A stretch of DNA of 64,000 nucleotides from an uncultured Collinsella sp. (GCA_958445895.1 CAUCTV010000001.1:124001-188000), one strand, 5' to 3'; positions 41,476 to 51,163 are shown, numbered from the stretch's first letter. The notes: generated by a model not told the origin, from the sequence alone. Program-made: numbers and translations.

Positions 41476-43284
41476 TCATCTCTCGTATGTATCGAGGTAT
41501 TCCTGCTTGAGCGTCTGCGAGGACGACTTGATCTTTTCCACGAGCGTGCCGGCCTCGATGAAGTAGAACGAGTTGGTGAGGTCTGCCAGGTCGTCGAGCA
41601 GATGGCTTGAAATGAGCACGCTTCGTCCCCGCGCCACCTCGCTGCGCATCGCGTCGCAGGAGGTTTTCCGCTTTCCCGGATCGAGGCCGTTCAGCGGTTC
41701 ATCGAGGATGAGGTACGGGCAATCGGTCGCTATCGCCATGGCAAGCTTTACCTGCTGCTTCATTCCTGTCGAGAGTTTACGGGTCGGCTTGTCGAGATAT
41801 GGGGAGATTCCGAGGGAGTCGCAGAGCGAGTCGATGTCGGCGGCCGATTTCCACGCCTCCCTAACGAAAGCAAGGTGCTCGATGGCCGATAGCGTGGGAT
41901 AGAGATCCGCGCTGCCCGAAGAGCTCAGGTAGACGAGTTCTGCAAATTCGGCTGATCGACGTTGGCAGATTCCGTCTGCCGCCAGGCTTCCCGAGCGGAT
42001 GCGGGTGGGAAATTGGCCCGACAGCGCTTCAAGAAGGGTGGTTTTCCCCGAGCCGTTGGGAGCAACGAGGCCCGCCGCCGTTCCCGGGCTCAGGAAAAGC
42101 GACCCGATTGAAAGTATCGTCGTGCTTCCGTATCCCACGCTCGCGTCCAGAAGCTCGAGCCCATGGTGCTTTTTCGCGGGTCCAGGCTGTTTGGGCGAAC
42201 GTGTCGCAACGGCGCCGACCGCAAAAAGGACCGCGACGTATGCCAGGGCCACGGCAAGCATCGATGCGCTGCCTGAACCGGAGCCAATGAATTCTGTCGG
42301 GAAGCATCCTACGTAACCCGTTGCCTCGATAGGCGAGAACACGGCCAGCGGCAGGAGCCCGAGCACGGCATTATGCCCTAGTGCCGAATCGGACAGTAAC
42401 GGGAATGCCGGGGCCGCGACAAGCAGCGCGGAGGTAAGGGGGCCCGCGAGGACGCGCCTCGTTGCGGTCGATAGGACGGCGGAGCAAACGGATATCAAGG
42501 TTCCGCCCGCAAGCAGCGCGAGAAGCAGGGCTGTGAAGACGTTTCCCGCGGTCGTGGTGGTAAGCGCGCCGTCATGGAAGAAGGCGATCGGGTACCCAAT
42601 TTGCCCGAAGCCGTTTAGGGCCAAGGCGTAAATGCCCCCGGGTGCGAGGCCGGCGAGGAGCATCGCGGTCCCCGCGGCGATTATCGAAAACACGATCTGG
42701 ATAAGGCGCCGGAATTTGGGCACGGGCGCCTTTGCCGCCAGGGTCCCGGGCCTTGTGGCGCCGAGCACGAGTATCGACGAGAGAAGGAAGGGGATGAAGG
42801 GGAGGAAAGACGGCGCCGTGGCAATGGCGTAAGGCAGGAAGGAAAGGAATGGCAGGTCGTTTGCGGAGGCCGGGATATCCGTGATGCCGGAGCTGCTCAG
42901 GGCACGGCAATACGCGAGGTCTGCGTCATTGGTCTCTCGGTCTCCCACGATGGACCCGGATTGGAAGCCTTCGCCCATGAGCGCGTAGTAGCTCTCGGCA
43001 GAATCGAGAAAGGCGGCGTCGGTTTGAGCGGCAAGGGCGGCGTTCGCGTATCTTGCAAGCTCCGCGTCAGCTTGCTGCTCTGGCGATAGGTCTGTGCCGT
43101 TGGCCTGGGGCGCGCGCGTATTGAATGCGTCGACAAAGCTCTGCATGCCCTGCTTCATAAAGAAGGGCCCGTAGATGGGTGAATTGAACGCAATGGGGAC
43201 GGAAAAGGCTGCAGCGAGAACGAGCGTACAAATCCATGCGGCCTTGTCTCTTAGGATCAGTTTGAGAAGAAGTCGACAGTACAT
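41476..43284 (-). CDS. ABC transporter permease-ATPase fusion
   Basis: A 602-residue fusion: an N-terminal membrane module (first helix at residues 15-33, about 65-residue outside loop, then six or so helices to residue 350) followed by an ABC ATPase (APNGSGKTT Walker A, LSTGMKQQVKLAMA signature, LILDEPLNGLDP Walker B). The membrane part shares an ALNGFG...YPI motif with the separate permease upstream. It is third in a minus-strand operon and ends in TGA. Likely a peptide or lantibiotic-type exporter or immunity pump; the substrate is unknown. Confidence 0.82.
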   Translation of the reverse strand: MYCRLLLKLILRDKAAWICTLVLAAAFSVPIAFNSPIYGPFFMKQGMQSFVDAFNTRAPQANGTDLSPEQQADAELARYANAALAAQTDAAFLDSAESYYALMGEGFQSGSIVGDRETNDADLAYCRALSSSGITDIPASANDLPFLSFLPYAIATAPSFLPFIPFLLSSILVLGATRPGTLAAKAPVPKFRRLIQIVFSIIAAGTAMLLAGLAPGGIYALALNGFGQIGYPIAFFHDGALTTTTAGNVFTALLLALLAGGTLISVCSAVLSTATRRVLAGPLTSALLVAAPAFPLLSDSALGHNAVLGLLPLAVFSPIEATGYVGCFPTEFIGSGSGSASMLAVALAYVAVLFAVGAVATRSPKQPGPAKKHHGLELLDASVGYGSTTILSIGSLFLSPGTAAGLVAPNGSGKTTLLEALSGQFPTRIRSGSLAADGICQRRSAEFAELVYLSSSGSADLYPTLSAIEHLAFVREAWKSAADIDSLCDSLGISPYLDKPTRKLSTGMKQQVKLAMAIATDCPYLILDEPLNGLDPGKRKTSCDAMRSEVARGRSVLISSHLLDDLADLTNSFYFIEAGTLVEKIKSSSQTLKQEYLDTYER

Positions 43285-43437
43285 TTGGAAGCACCTACGT
43301 TCCTCAAAGAATCGTTAGATTAAAAGTAACAGACCGGATGAAGATACGTGCGACGGGGGCGAGGCGAATGGCTGAGCGGTATCGATATGCGGGTTCAACG
43401 GTATCACATTGGCCACATAGATTTTTAACTTGCATTT

Positions 43438-44187
43438 CTACCCGCCCTTTTCGTAGAGTCGCCGATACGTACTTAGCGCACCCTCGGCGCGTCCGGCAGG
43501 CTTTGCGAAATGGGATCCAGGAGACTTCGGCGCAGCATCATCTTGCGGAATGCTTCTAATGAGCCTCCCATCCTTCAAAAACAGAATCTCATCGCACAGC
43601 CTATCGACCGAATCCAAGATGTGGGATGACATGATGATGCACGTACCAGAATCGGCCAGCTTCCTGAGAATCTCGGAATGCAAGTCCACCCTGCTGGGGT
43701 CGAGCGCGTTCATGGGCTCATCTAATAGAAGGTACCGCGCGCCCGTCGCATACGCAATCGCCAGGGTAAGCTGCTGCTTCATGCCCTGGCTCAGAGTGCG
43801 GATCCTCATCTTCGCGAACTCGCCTATCTGCGTTTGTTCCACTATCTCTTCGATATCGCGAGCATGCGGCCACATATCGCAAACCATCTTGAGGTGATCT
43901 TCCGCACGCAATCCGGGATACAGCAGCGTCCCCTCACCAGGTGCATAGAAGATCATAGAACGGACCTCTCTCGCACCCGTACCCTGCACCTCATCCAGAA
44001 CGATGCTCCCGTCCACGCGAGGACCCGGCAAACCTGCCATCGCACGCAGCAACGTCGTCTTTCCATGCCCGTTCGGAGCGACGAGACCGTAGACCGTACC
44101 CGGGGCAAACTCAGCGTTCACCGAATCTACGAGCACCTTCTTTCCATAAGAGATCGTCAGCGTTTGAAGGTCAATCATCGAGATCAT
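43438..44187 (-). CDS. ABC transporter ATP-binding protein
   Basis: A 249-residue stand-alone ATPase with Walker A APNGHGKTT, signature LSQGMKQQLTLAIA, Walker B LLLDEPMNALDP and the switch His in SSHILDS. It resembles the ATPase half of the downstream fusion (same KQQ signature) and the BcrA/lantibiotic-exporter type. Its ATG overlaps the permease stop as ATGA. A 153-bp gap follows before the fusion gene. Confidence 0.9.
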   Translation of the reverse strand: MISMIDLQTLTISYGKKVLVDSVNAEFAPGTVYGLVAPNGHGKTTLLRAMAGLPGPRVDGSIVLDEVQGTGAREVRSMIFYAPGEGTLLYPGLRAEDHLKMVCDMWPHARDIEEIVEQTQIGEFAKMRIRTLSQGMKQQLTLAIAYATGARYLLLDEPMNALDPSRVDLHSEILRKLADSGTCIIMSSHILDSVDRLCDEILFLKDGRLIRSIPQDDAAPKSPGSHFAKPAGRAEGALSTYRRLYEKGG

Positions 44188-46406
44188 CCCCTTTCGATCT
44201 TTGGAACACTCAGGCGCACCATCAACGGAGATACGGCGCCCAAGACCACCAGCAGAGCGCCCGATGCGCCGACGACCTCTCCAAAAGGCATCGCGTTCGT
44301 CCCTCGCCCAAGGAACCCAATCGTCCCCACCTGGGAAGCGGAATCAAACGAGGCGAATGGAGCCAGCAGCGCGACGCCCATGCCCACGCTTTCAACATGA
44401 GCGCTCAACGAACCCAACACCAAGAGAACCGCGCAAACCATTCCGGTGACAACGGGGTTGCGGCTAATCGCTGCTGTCAACGCAGCGACGACGGAAATCA
44501 CGCCGTATGCCATGACCAGCAACGGAATACTGCACAACACCGCCTCCCCCACCGTGGACGTTGTCGAAGCTCCCGCCCGAATGAGAGCGACGGGATACTC
44601 CGATCCACCCGCACCGTTCTTAATCACGGACACAACGACAGCGGGAACCATCGACACCAAAAGCAGCACCAAGCCAAGCAGGAGAGCCAGCGCAACAGCC
44701 GTCAGAAAACGCACATGCGCTGTTGCGGGGATCTGGAGAACCAGAAGGGAACGACACTGCAGGTGGGTGCACGCGAGCGATGTGACAACCACGGGCAACA
44801 GCAAAAATAAGGAGGGAAGCGCTGCCTGGAGATACGAAAGGAGGATTAATGGGGGCATCTTCGTACTTAACTCGTAAACCTTGGGGTCCGGCAAGCTCGC
44901 GATCGACTCAAGCAGAAGGGCGCGCGCCTCCGCACGAGAAGGAGTCTCCGGCTCGATTCCGATCGATTGCAGGAGAGTCGCATCTGCCGCGCCCAGCTCA
45001 CCTCGAGCGCACTCGTACGTCGCAAGGCTTCGAAACCCCTCCGCAGGCATAGGCGCGTACACGAAACCCGAAAGAGCATCCCGCATGTCTTCCAGGGCCG
45101 CTTTGCCCTCGACGTCCATATTCGCAGCGTTCTGCTCTAGATACCGATCTATTGAACGGAGCTCCCCATCCCTATACCGAACAGCGGAAACGTTATCAGC
45201 GTCAGGAAACATCTCGACCAGAGCCGGGGCCAGCATCGTCGTCGACATTGCAATCGCGCATACGGCGAGGGTAGGAGAACGCAGGAGCAGTTTCCCCATC
45301 GTTCTTACGTATGCAACGGCGGAGGCACAAGCGCTCGAACGAGTTGCCGTTCTCGATGCAGTGAAGGAACCTCTCTCAAGACAAATCGGGGATATCGGGC
45401 ACGCGCAGCCGCTCTTTCCAGCAACGCAAAGCAGGCTAATTGCCAGCACCTCGATCCCGATTGCGCATACGAGGGCAATCGCGCCACGCTCGAAGCAAAG
45501 TCCAGGCAGATTCACTATCTGCGTTGTCGGGTACGGGCTATAGGCGCCGACGGTCAACTCAGTGTTCGCATACGTAAGGGGATTCAACAGGGCGAACTCA
45601 CGTAAAGCGATGGATCTTCCGTAATACCCGGGAACCATCGTCACCCCCATCAGGGCACATACGAACACGATTCCAAGCGTAGGGTTATTGGCAATCTTCA
45701 CGGCAAGGTGAACGACAAGCGAGATGAACGCTGCCACCAAGAATTGCAAGATGGCCGTCTGCGCGAACACCAGCCAAGCCGGTTTGATAACCGGAGTCGC
45801 ATATTGAATGTAGCCTATCGGATAGAACGGCGAGCCCGGGCCATTCTTCACAAGCGCGGCGATTATCCCTGGAAGATTGATGGCGAGGACGGCAAGCATT
45901 GCAAAAACACTCGCCCATACGCTCGATGCAACAAGTCTACCCAGCTCGCCCATCGGTGCCTGGATGATGAGCTTTTCACGTTTGTTAAGACGCGCGGCAA
46001 GGAACGAGACGGCAACGGCCGTTGCGACCCATAGCAAGTACTCCTTCGATCCGTCATAATAGGTGTACTCTCCATCCGATATCTGCAGAAACGGAAGTAG
46101 GGGAGAGAGCGGTGCCAAGATAAGACGTCCCGCGGCAAGAGGGTACAGAAGCGCGGGCATGCTTGATGAAGAGGTATAGACACCGTCCTCCCCCGCATTC
46201 ACAAGCGCATCCGCATAGGATGCTGACAATTCCTGCTCAACACGGGTTATTCCCGACTCGAGGTATTCGACCCGTCCGTCGATGCCAGCCGCGCTCCTGA
46301 AGACGGGCAGAGCACAAAGAACCATCAACGCAACAACGACAACACAGAGCGACCTGGAGGAGAGAAGCGACCTAAAGATCGCCTTCGAGATTTTGAGCAT
46401 ATTCAT
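44184..46406 (-). CDS. two-module ABC permease
   Basis: A 740-residue membrane protein that appears to be an internal duplication. Each half has a first helix, an extracytoplasmic domain of about 100 residues and a bundle of five or six helices. A shared motif marks both halves (LVKNGPGSPFYPIGYI near 200 and VIKNGAGGSEYPVALI near 610) and also the downstream fusion. The ATG at 46406 follows AAGG; 46424 is an alternative. It is first in the operon, ends in TGA, and is divergent from the DUF2975 gene. Confidence 0.8.
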   Translation of the reverse strand: MNMLKISKAIFRSLLSSRSLCVVVVALMVLCALPVFRSAAGIDGRVEYLESGITRVEQELSASYADALVNAGEDGVYTSSSSMPALLYPLAAGRLILAPLSPLLPFLQISDGEYTYYDGSKEYLLWVATAVAVSFLAARLNKREKLIIQAPMGELGRLVASSVWASVFAMLAVLAINLPGIIAALVKNGPGSPFYPIGYIQYATPVIKPAWLVFAQTAILQFLVAAFISLVVHLAVKIANNPTLGIVFVCALMGVTMVPGYYGRSIALREFALLNPLTYANTELTVGAYSPYPTTQIVNLPGLCFERGAIALVCAIGIEVLAISLLCVAGKSGCACPISPICLERGSFTASRTATRSSACASAVAYVRTMGKLLLRSPTLAVCAIAMSTTMLAPALVEMFPDADNVSAVRYRDGELRSIDRYLEQNAANMDVEGKAALEDMRDALSGFVYAPMPAEGFRSLATYECARGELGAADATLLQSIGIEPETPSRAEARALLLESIASLPDPKVYELSTKMPPLILLSYLQAALPSLFLLLPVVVTSLACTHLQCRSLLVLQIPATAHVRFLTAVALALLLGLVLLLVSMVPAVVVSVIKNGAGGSEYPVALIRAGASTTSTVGEAVLCSIPLLVMAYGVISVVAALTAAISRNPVVTGMVCAVLLVLGSLSAHVESVGMGVALLAPFASFDSASQVGTIGFLGRGTNAMPFGEVVGASGALLVVLGAVSPLMVRLSVPKIERG

Positions 46407-46486
46407 CGCCAACCTTAACCTCATCCAGTCGGAACAGAGGGGCCGAACAAAATGCTCGGCGCTTATTACTTGCCGGCAAAGTCAAT

Positions 46487-46503
46487 TTAACATAAACTGT
46501 TAA
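46487..46503. promoter_or_regulatory. divergent promoter region with palindromic operator
   Basis: TTAACATAAACTGTTAA is a perfect TTAACA-N5-TGTTAA palindrome in the AT-rich gap between the ABC operon and the DUF2975/HTH genes. It is a natural candidate for the HTH protein encoded two genes away. Confidence 0.55.
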
Positions 46504-46541
46504 AAAGTAACCTGAGTTTTTTAAATTCTTCGGAGGTTATT

Positions 46542-47054
46542 ATGAGTTCCGACAATCGCACTCCCCGGCTTCATTCCTTCCGCATCGCATGTGCGATAGC
46601 CTCTGCGAACCTTTGCGCCACCGCCATCGCACAAGTGGCGTTCTCCTTAAAGCCAGCAATCGAAGTGCTCGACAACCCTGTAATTGCAGACTCCCCCGCG
46701 TATCCAGCCCTTGCGATCTCGACATTGGTCCCTGCCGTCATCGGTATCGCTACGACCATCCTCAGCGCCGTTCTCGTGTGGACGATCAAGAGCGGAGACC
46801 CCTTCAAGAAAGGGTCTGCGACATGCTTGAAGGTGCTCGGCATTCTCTTCGTTGTTCAAGCTGCCACCAGCCTCTACGCCGGCTCACTCAAAACCTCCGT
46901 TTCGATGTTTGGCGGCGAGGGGGCCGTCGGCGCCCAAGAGATCGCTTCATCATTCGATTGGACCTCTCTGGTTCTCGGCATCGTCCTGTTCATGCTTTCC
47001 CAGCTCTTCTTGTACGCCCGAGAGCTGTACCTCGACTCCGACGAGATTGCGTAA
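46542..47054 (+). CDS. DUF2975 membrane protein
   Basis: A 170-residue protein with four predicted membrane helices (ACAIASANLCATAIAQVAFSL, IGIATTILSAVLVWTI, LGILFVVQAATSLYA, LVLGIVLFMLSQLFLYA) and the typical GDPFKKGSATCLKVLGI and YARELYLDSDEIA ends of DUF2975. Such genes are usually paired with a small YozG-type HTH gene, as here, nine bases downstream. GGAGG precedes the ATG. It probably senses or modulates that regulator at the membrane, but the role is unproven. Confidence 0.85.
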   Translation: MSSDNRTPRLHSFRIACAIASANLCATAIAQVAFSLKPAIEVLDNPVIADSPAYPALAISTLVPAVIGIATTILSAVLVWTIKSGDPFKKGSATCLKVLGILFVVQAATSLYAGSLKTSVSMFGGEGAVGAQEIASSFDWTSLVLGIVLFMLSQLFLYARELYLDSDEIA

Positions 47055-47063
47055 GGAAACGCC

Positions 47064-47315
47064 ATGCCCGTAATTGTTCGCCTCGACAAGATCATGGCCG
47101 AGCGAAAGATTTCCTCGAACGAACTTGCCGAAAGGATTGGAACCACGCCCGTGAACCTGTCCCGTATTAAAAAAGGGCATATTCGCGGCATTCGCTTCAA
47201 CACACTCGAGCAGCTATGCCTCGCCCTTCGTTGCCAACCCGGAGACCTTCTCGAAGTCATGAGCGAAGAGGATGCCCGAAAGGAGTTCGGACTCGATTGG
47301 TCCGCCGAGGATTAG
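47064..47315 (+). CDS. small Cro/CI-type HTH regulator (YozG-like)
   Basis: An 83-residue DNA-binding protein made of one helix-turn-helix domain (MAERKISSNELAERIGTTP, NLSRIKKGHIRGIRF) and a short acidic end. It resembles YozG-type partners of DUF2975 proteins. AAGGAAA precedes the ATG. The reading frame stops at TAG (47313-47315) and continues, in the same frame and without a gap, into an integrase remnant. Confidence 0.9.
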   Translation: MPVIVRLDKIMAERKISSNELAERIGTTPVNLSRIKKGHIRGIRFNTLEQLCLALRCQPGDLLEVMSEEDARKEFGLDWSAED

Positions 47316-47318
47316 AGG

Positions 47319-48041
47319 GCGGTCGTACTCGCCCTGCACACGGGGATGCGAATCGGCGAGGTCTGCGGCCTTCGGTGGTGCGATGTGGATTTCGAGACGG
47401 GCCTGATCTCGATCAGACACTCGGTGGCGTACGCGAAGGGAATGGGTTCGTTCATCAAGGACACCAAGACCCATGACGCCAGGGGTATCCCCATCGACCC
47501 GGTCGGCCTACTCCCCTTCCTGAAGGAGACCCACGAGATCGACTGCGGAAAGCTGCGCTTGCGCGGCCTTACCGGGGCGGTCGAGATCGGGGACTGCTAC
47601 ATCCTGTCGGAGCCGGGCGCGACCTTCGCGACGACAAGCTATATCCGCAGGGCGTTCAAGACGTTCTCGGAGACCAACGGCCTCATGGGCACCAACGATG
47701 AGCTGATCACGTTCCACGGCCTTCGCCACACGTTCGCAACGCAGTGGATCCGCCAAGGCGGCGATATCAAGGCGCTCCAATCGATCCTCGGCCACAAGGA
47801 CGCCATGGCGACGCTCAACGTCTACGCCGACATCGAGCCCATCTCCAAAATCCATAACATGCTGCGCGCCACGCCGTGCCTTTGGCGCGGGCACCTCGGG
47901 CCGAGGGTCGATCCGGGTCCAATGTTCCAACAGAGGATCCAGGAGTCCATCGAGACGCTCCAGGCGTTCGGCTACGGCATCACCGAGCCGGACGACCGAA
48001 ATATCGCCATACGCGACGTGAAGACGAACAGTTGGCTCTAG
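47319..48041 (+). pseudogene. truncated tyrosine recombinase (phage-type integrase)
   Basis: About 240 codons of the catalytic half of an integrase: VLALHTGMRIGEVCGLRW with the first Arg, a KT/GIPI beta region, HGLRHTFATQW (His-x2-Arg), ILGH and NVYAD with the Tyr nucleophile. The arm-binding and core-binding domains are missing. The frame begins directly after the HTH stop codon with no start signal; the first ATG at 47346 has no ribosome site. It looks like one side of an insertion or deletion scar that brought the ABC cassette here. Confidence 0.8.
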
Positions 48042-48437
48042 CTCACCGAGTACGCGGCAGTGCTGGGCCCATCCCAACTGAGGTCACGGTGGTCCGATAG
48101 GGGCGCCGCCCGCGGCATGCGCCGCGGAGCGGTATCCCCTACCGAAGGGCGGGGATGCCCTCCGCTTCCAGTTCGGAATCAGCCGTCGGAGGCGTTCGGC
48201 TGACTGCGGGAACGGCCTGTCCGCTCAATGTGTTCGGCTGAGATCGGAAATCAACCCAACACGAGCCGGACACGCGCCAGACGGCTCTTCCCCGTGCGGC
48301 CTTCCCCCTTACGCTCATGTTGCAGGCATGTAACGCCGCAGCGAGCGCGCCTTTTTTGCGCCAGACAGGTACAATGATGAACACTGTACCGTAGCGGAGC
48401 GCCCCGCGCGCGCCGCAATCACGCGAAAGGGTTTCCC
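48042..48437. other. intergenic region, 396 bp
   Basis: Follows the integrase remnant. Contains small hairpins (GCGGCATGCGCCGC near 48115), a direct repeat GTTCGGCTGA near 48198 and 48232, and probably the promoter of the ACT gene. No gene seen; it may hold the far edge of the inserted block. Confidence 0.45.
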
Positions 48438-48725
48438 ATGGCCGAGATCTCGTCCTCCCGTATCGTCATCACCGTCCTTGGCAAGAACCGCCCCGGCATC
48501 GTCGCCGGCGTCACCCGCGTTCTGGGCGAGGCCAACGTCGACATCCGCGACATCACGCAGTCCATTATCGAGGACATCTTCACCATGACCATGCTGGCCG
48601 ACACCGCCGAGTCCAAGCTCGACTTTGCCGAGCTGCAGAAGGCCCTGGCCGAGGCCGGCGAGCTTTCGGGCGTCAACGTGTCCATCCAGCGCGAGGACGT
48701 CTTTAACTTTATGTACCGCCTGTAG
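48438..48725 (+). CDS. ACT domain protein (UPF0237 family)
   Basis: A 95-residue protein with one ACT fold: SRIVITVLGKNRPGIVAGV, then VDIRDITQSIIEDIFTMTML. ACT domains bind amino acids; single-domain relatives include regulators of glycine or other amino-acid metabolism. It sits 74 bases upstream of citrate synthase on the same strand. The ATG follows GAAAGGG. Confidence 0.9.
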   Translation: MAEISSSRIVITVLGKNRPGIVAGVTRVLGEANVDIRDITQSIIEDIFTMTMLADTAESKLDFAELQKALAEAGELSGVNVSIQREDVFNFMYRL

Positions 48726-48799
48726 CGAACAGGCTGCGTGGAGACGGCCCAACGTGCGCCCAGGCGCAACGTCACCACATGGCCCGGAGAGGAGCGCAC

Positions 48800-50218
48800 A
48801 TGGCCTACGACGCCAAGAAAATCTACTACCGCTTCGACGACCACCTGAGCCGTCTGGTCTTGGATTACGAAGCAAGCCGCCAGATTTCGTCTGAGAGCGA
48901 AAACCTCTACCACGGCCTGCCGACCGACCCTTATGACGAGGGCCTGTTTGTTGAGCACAATGTCAAGCGCGGCCTGCGCAATGCCGACGGCTCGGGCGTG
49001 GTCGCGGGCCTCACTCGCATCTCGGATGTGCACGGCTACAACAAGGTCGACGGAAAGGTCGTGCCCGATCAGGGCAAGCTCACGCTTCGCGGCTACAGCA
49101 TCGAGGATCTGGTCAACAATGCCCAGGCCGAGAATCGCTACGGCTACGAGGAAGTCGCCTATCTGCTTATCACGGGTTCGCTACCCAACAAGGAAGAGCT
49201 CGACGGCTTTTGCGAGCGCCTGGGCGCCTTTAGACATCTGAGCGACGAGTACGTCAAAGAGTTCCCTATGACCACGGTGTCGTCGAGCATCATGAACGTG
49301 CTCCAGCGCGCCGTGCTGCTGCTCTACGCCTTCGATGCCGAACCAGACGTGATCACGCCCGAGCACGAAATCGACGTCGCCATTTCCATGCTCGCACGTC
49401 TCCCGCGCATCGCCGCCTTCGCACACATGGCCTCGATCGCCAAGCTTCGCGGCTCCGAGGTTCACGTGCCGCACCCCACGCCCGGTCTCTCCACCGCCGA
49501 GACCATCCTACAGGTCCTGCGCGGCGGCATGGCATTCACCCGCGATGAGGCGATGCTGCTCGACGTTATGCTCATGCTGCATGCCGAGCACGGCGGCGGC
49601 AACAACTCCACCTTCGCCTGCCGCGTGCTGTCCTCTTCGGCAACCGACCCGTATTCCGCTTACGCCGCGGCTATCGGCTCGCTCAAGGGCCCGCGCCACG
49701 GCGGTGCCAATGCCAAGGTCGTGTCTATGCACGAGGACATCCGCGCGCATGTCTCCAACTGGGAGGACGAGGACGAGGTTGCAGCCTACCTGGGCAAGAT
49801 TCTCGACAAGCAGGCCTTCGACGGCACGGGTCTCATCTACGGTATGGGCCACGCCGTCTACACGCTGAGCGACCCGCGTGCCGAGGTGTGCCGCCGTTAC
49901 GCGCGCTCACTGGCAGCCAAGAAGGACTTGGGCGAAGAGTTCGCACTCATCGAGCGCATCGAGCGCCTGGCACCGCAGGTGATGCGCGACCACGGCATGA
50001 CCAAGCCCATCTGCGCCAACATCGACCTGTACACAGGCTTTATCTACAAGATGCTCGGCGTGCCCGAAACGCTCTTTACGCCGCTATTCGCCGTCGCCCG
50101 CATGGCCGGCTGGTCGGCACACCGCATGGAAGAGCTCTTCTGCGCGCACCGTATCATCCGCCCCGCCTATCGTCCGGTGATCGAGCCGCTGGAGTACAAG
50201 CCGCTCGCCGACCGCTAG
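48800..50218 (+). CDS. gltA: citrate synthase
   Basis: Condenses acetyl-CoA and oxaloacetate. The 472 residues contain the catalytic His in LHAEHGGGNNSTFA, the second His in GMGHAVYTLSDPRA and the Asp region ICANIDLYTGF, plus RMAGWSAHRMEE. The N-terminal 60 residues are longer than in short Gram-positive enzymes. The ATG at 48800 follows GAGAGGAG; an upstream in-frame ATG at 48779 is less likely. It supplies 2-oxoglutarate precursors for gltBD. A 2-methylcitrate synthase cannot be excluded. Confidence 0.93.
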   Translation: MAYDAKKIYYRFDDHLSRLVLDYEASRQISSESENLYHGLPTDPYDEGLFVEHNVKRGLRNADGSGVVAGLTRISDVHGYNKVDGKVVPDQGKLTLRGYSIEDLVNNAQAENRYGYEEVAYLLITGSLPNKEELDGFCERLGAFRHLSDEYVKEFPMTTVSSSIMNVLQRAVLLLYAFDAEPDVITPEHEIDVAISMLARLPRIAAFAHMASIAKLRGSEVHVPHPTPGLSTAETILQVLRGGMAFTRDEAMLLDVMLMLHAEHGGGNNSTFACRVLSSSATDPYSAYAAAIGSLKGPRHGGANAKVVSMHEDIRAHVSNWEDEDEVAAYLGKILDKQAFDGTGLIYGMGHAVYTLSDPRAEVCRRYARSLAAKKDLGEEFALIERIERLAPQVMRDHGMTKPICANIDLYTGFIYKMLGVPETLFTPLFAVARMAGWSAHRMEELFCAHRIIRPAYRPVIEPLEYKPLADR

Positions 50219-50241
50219 GACGCGGACCGTTATAGAACTCG

Positions 50242-50280
50242 AGCGTGGCCAGGGACCCAAGCCCTCGGCCACGCTTTTTA
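50242..50280 (+). terminator. terminator after citrate synthase
   Basis: AGCGTGGCC with GGCCACGCT arms, then TTTTTA. Confidence 0.9.
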
Positions 50281-50304
50281 TGCCAGTAGAAAGGACCGCA
50301 TCAA

Positions 50305-51147
50305 ATGATTGTGTTTTCCGATATGGATGGGACGCTGCTGACGAGCGATAAGCAAATGAGCGATGCCACCTGGGCGATGCTCGACGAGCTCGCACATCGT
50401 GGCATCGAGTTTGTTCCCTGCACGGGACGTCCACTGTCGGGCATCTTTGAGCCCATCCTCGCCCATCCCGCCGTGCACTACGCGGTCTGTGCCAACGGCG
50501 CCAGCGTCTGGCAGCTCGACGAGGATACGCCCACCGACGCCTCGCGCGCCACGTGCATCTTGAGCCGTCCGCTCGACCGTGGCATTGCCCACCGCATCCA
50601 TCGCATTGCCGCCGGCCACGATGTGACCTTCGATATCTTCGCGGACGGGCAGTGCTTCCTCCCCCGCTCGCTCTACACGCGCCTGGACGAATTCTGCGGC
50701 GGCGACCCCCACATCGCGGCTTCGCTCAAGCGCACACGAACACCGATCGACATGAATATCGACAGCAAGATCGACGAGGTCGAGACGCTCGAACGCATCG
50801 CCATGTACTGGCACGACCCGGCCGATCGCGACGCCATCGCGGCGGAGCTCGACACGCTCGGAGGCATTGAGGTCACACGTTCGTACGCCATGAATATCGA
50901 GGTCATGGGCGAGGGCGCCACCAAGGGAACGGCCCTCACGTGGCTATGCGAGCACTTGGGCGAGCGTCTCGCCGACGCCTGGGCGTTCGGCGACAACATC
51001 AACGACATTCCCATGCTGCAGGCAGCAGGCCACGGCATGGCCATGGTCAACGGCGAGCCTGAAGACCGCGACGCCGCCGACGCCATCACCGAGTTCGACA
51101 ACGACCACGACGGCGTCGCCCGCACCATCATGGCCGCCCTCGCCTAG
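50305..51147 (+). CDS. Cof-type HAD phosphatase
   Basis: A 280-residue HAD-superfamily sugar-phosphate phosphatase. FSDMDGTLL has the nucleophile and acid/base Asp; CTGRP is motif II, Lys in ATKGTALTWL motif III, and FGDNINDIPML motif IV. A C2 cap lies in the middle. GAAAGGA precedes the ATG. It converges with a second Cof-type gene, from which it is separated by a nested palindrome. Substrate unknown. Confidence 0.9.
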   Translation: MIVFSDMDGTLLTSDKQMSDATWAMLDELAHRGIEFVPCTGRPLSGIFEPILAHPAVHYAVCANGASVWQLDEDTPTDASRATCILSRPLDRGIAHRIHRIAAGHDVTFDIFADGQCFLPRSLYTRLDEFCGGDPHIAASLKRTRTPIDMNIDSKIDEVETLERIAMYWHDPADRDAIAAELDTLGGIEVTRSYAMNIEVMGEGATKGTALTWLCEHLGERLADAWAFGDNINDIPMLQAAGHGMAMVNGEPEDRDAADAITEFDNDHDGVARTIMAALA

Positions 51148-51163
51148 TCATTGGCCAGTCACT

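Noticed and set aside
43285..43437. A bacteriocin-like peptide gene in the gap between the two ABC genes
   Set aside because: All short frames on both strands stop quickly or lack a ribosome site.
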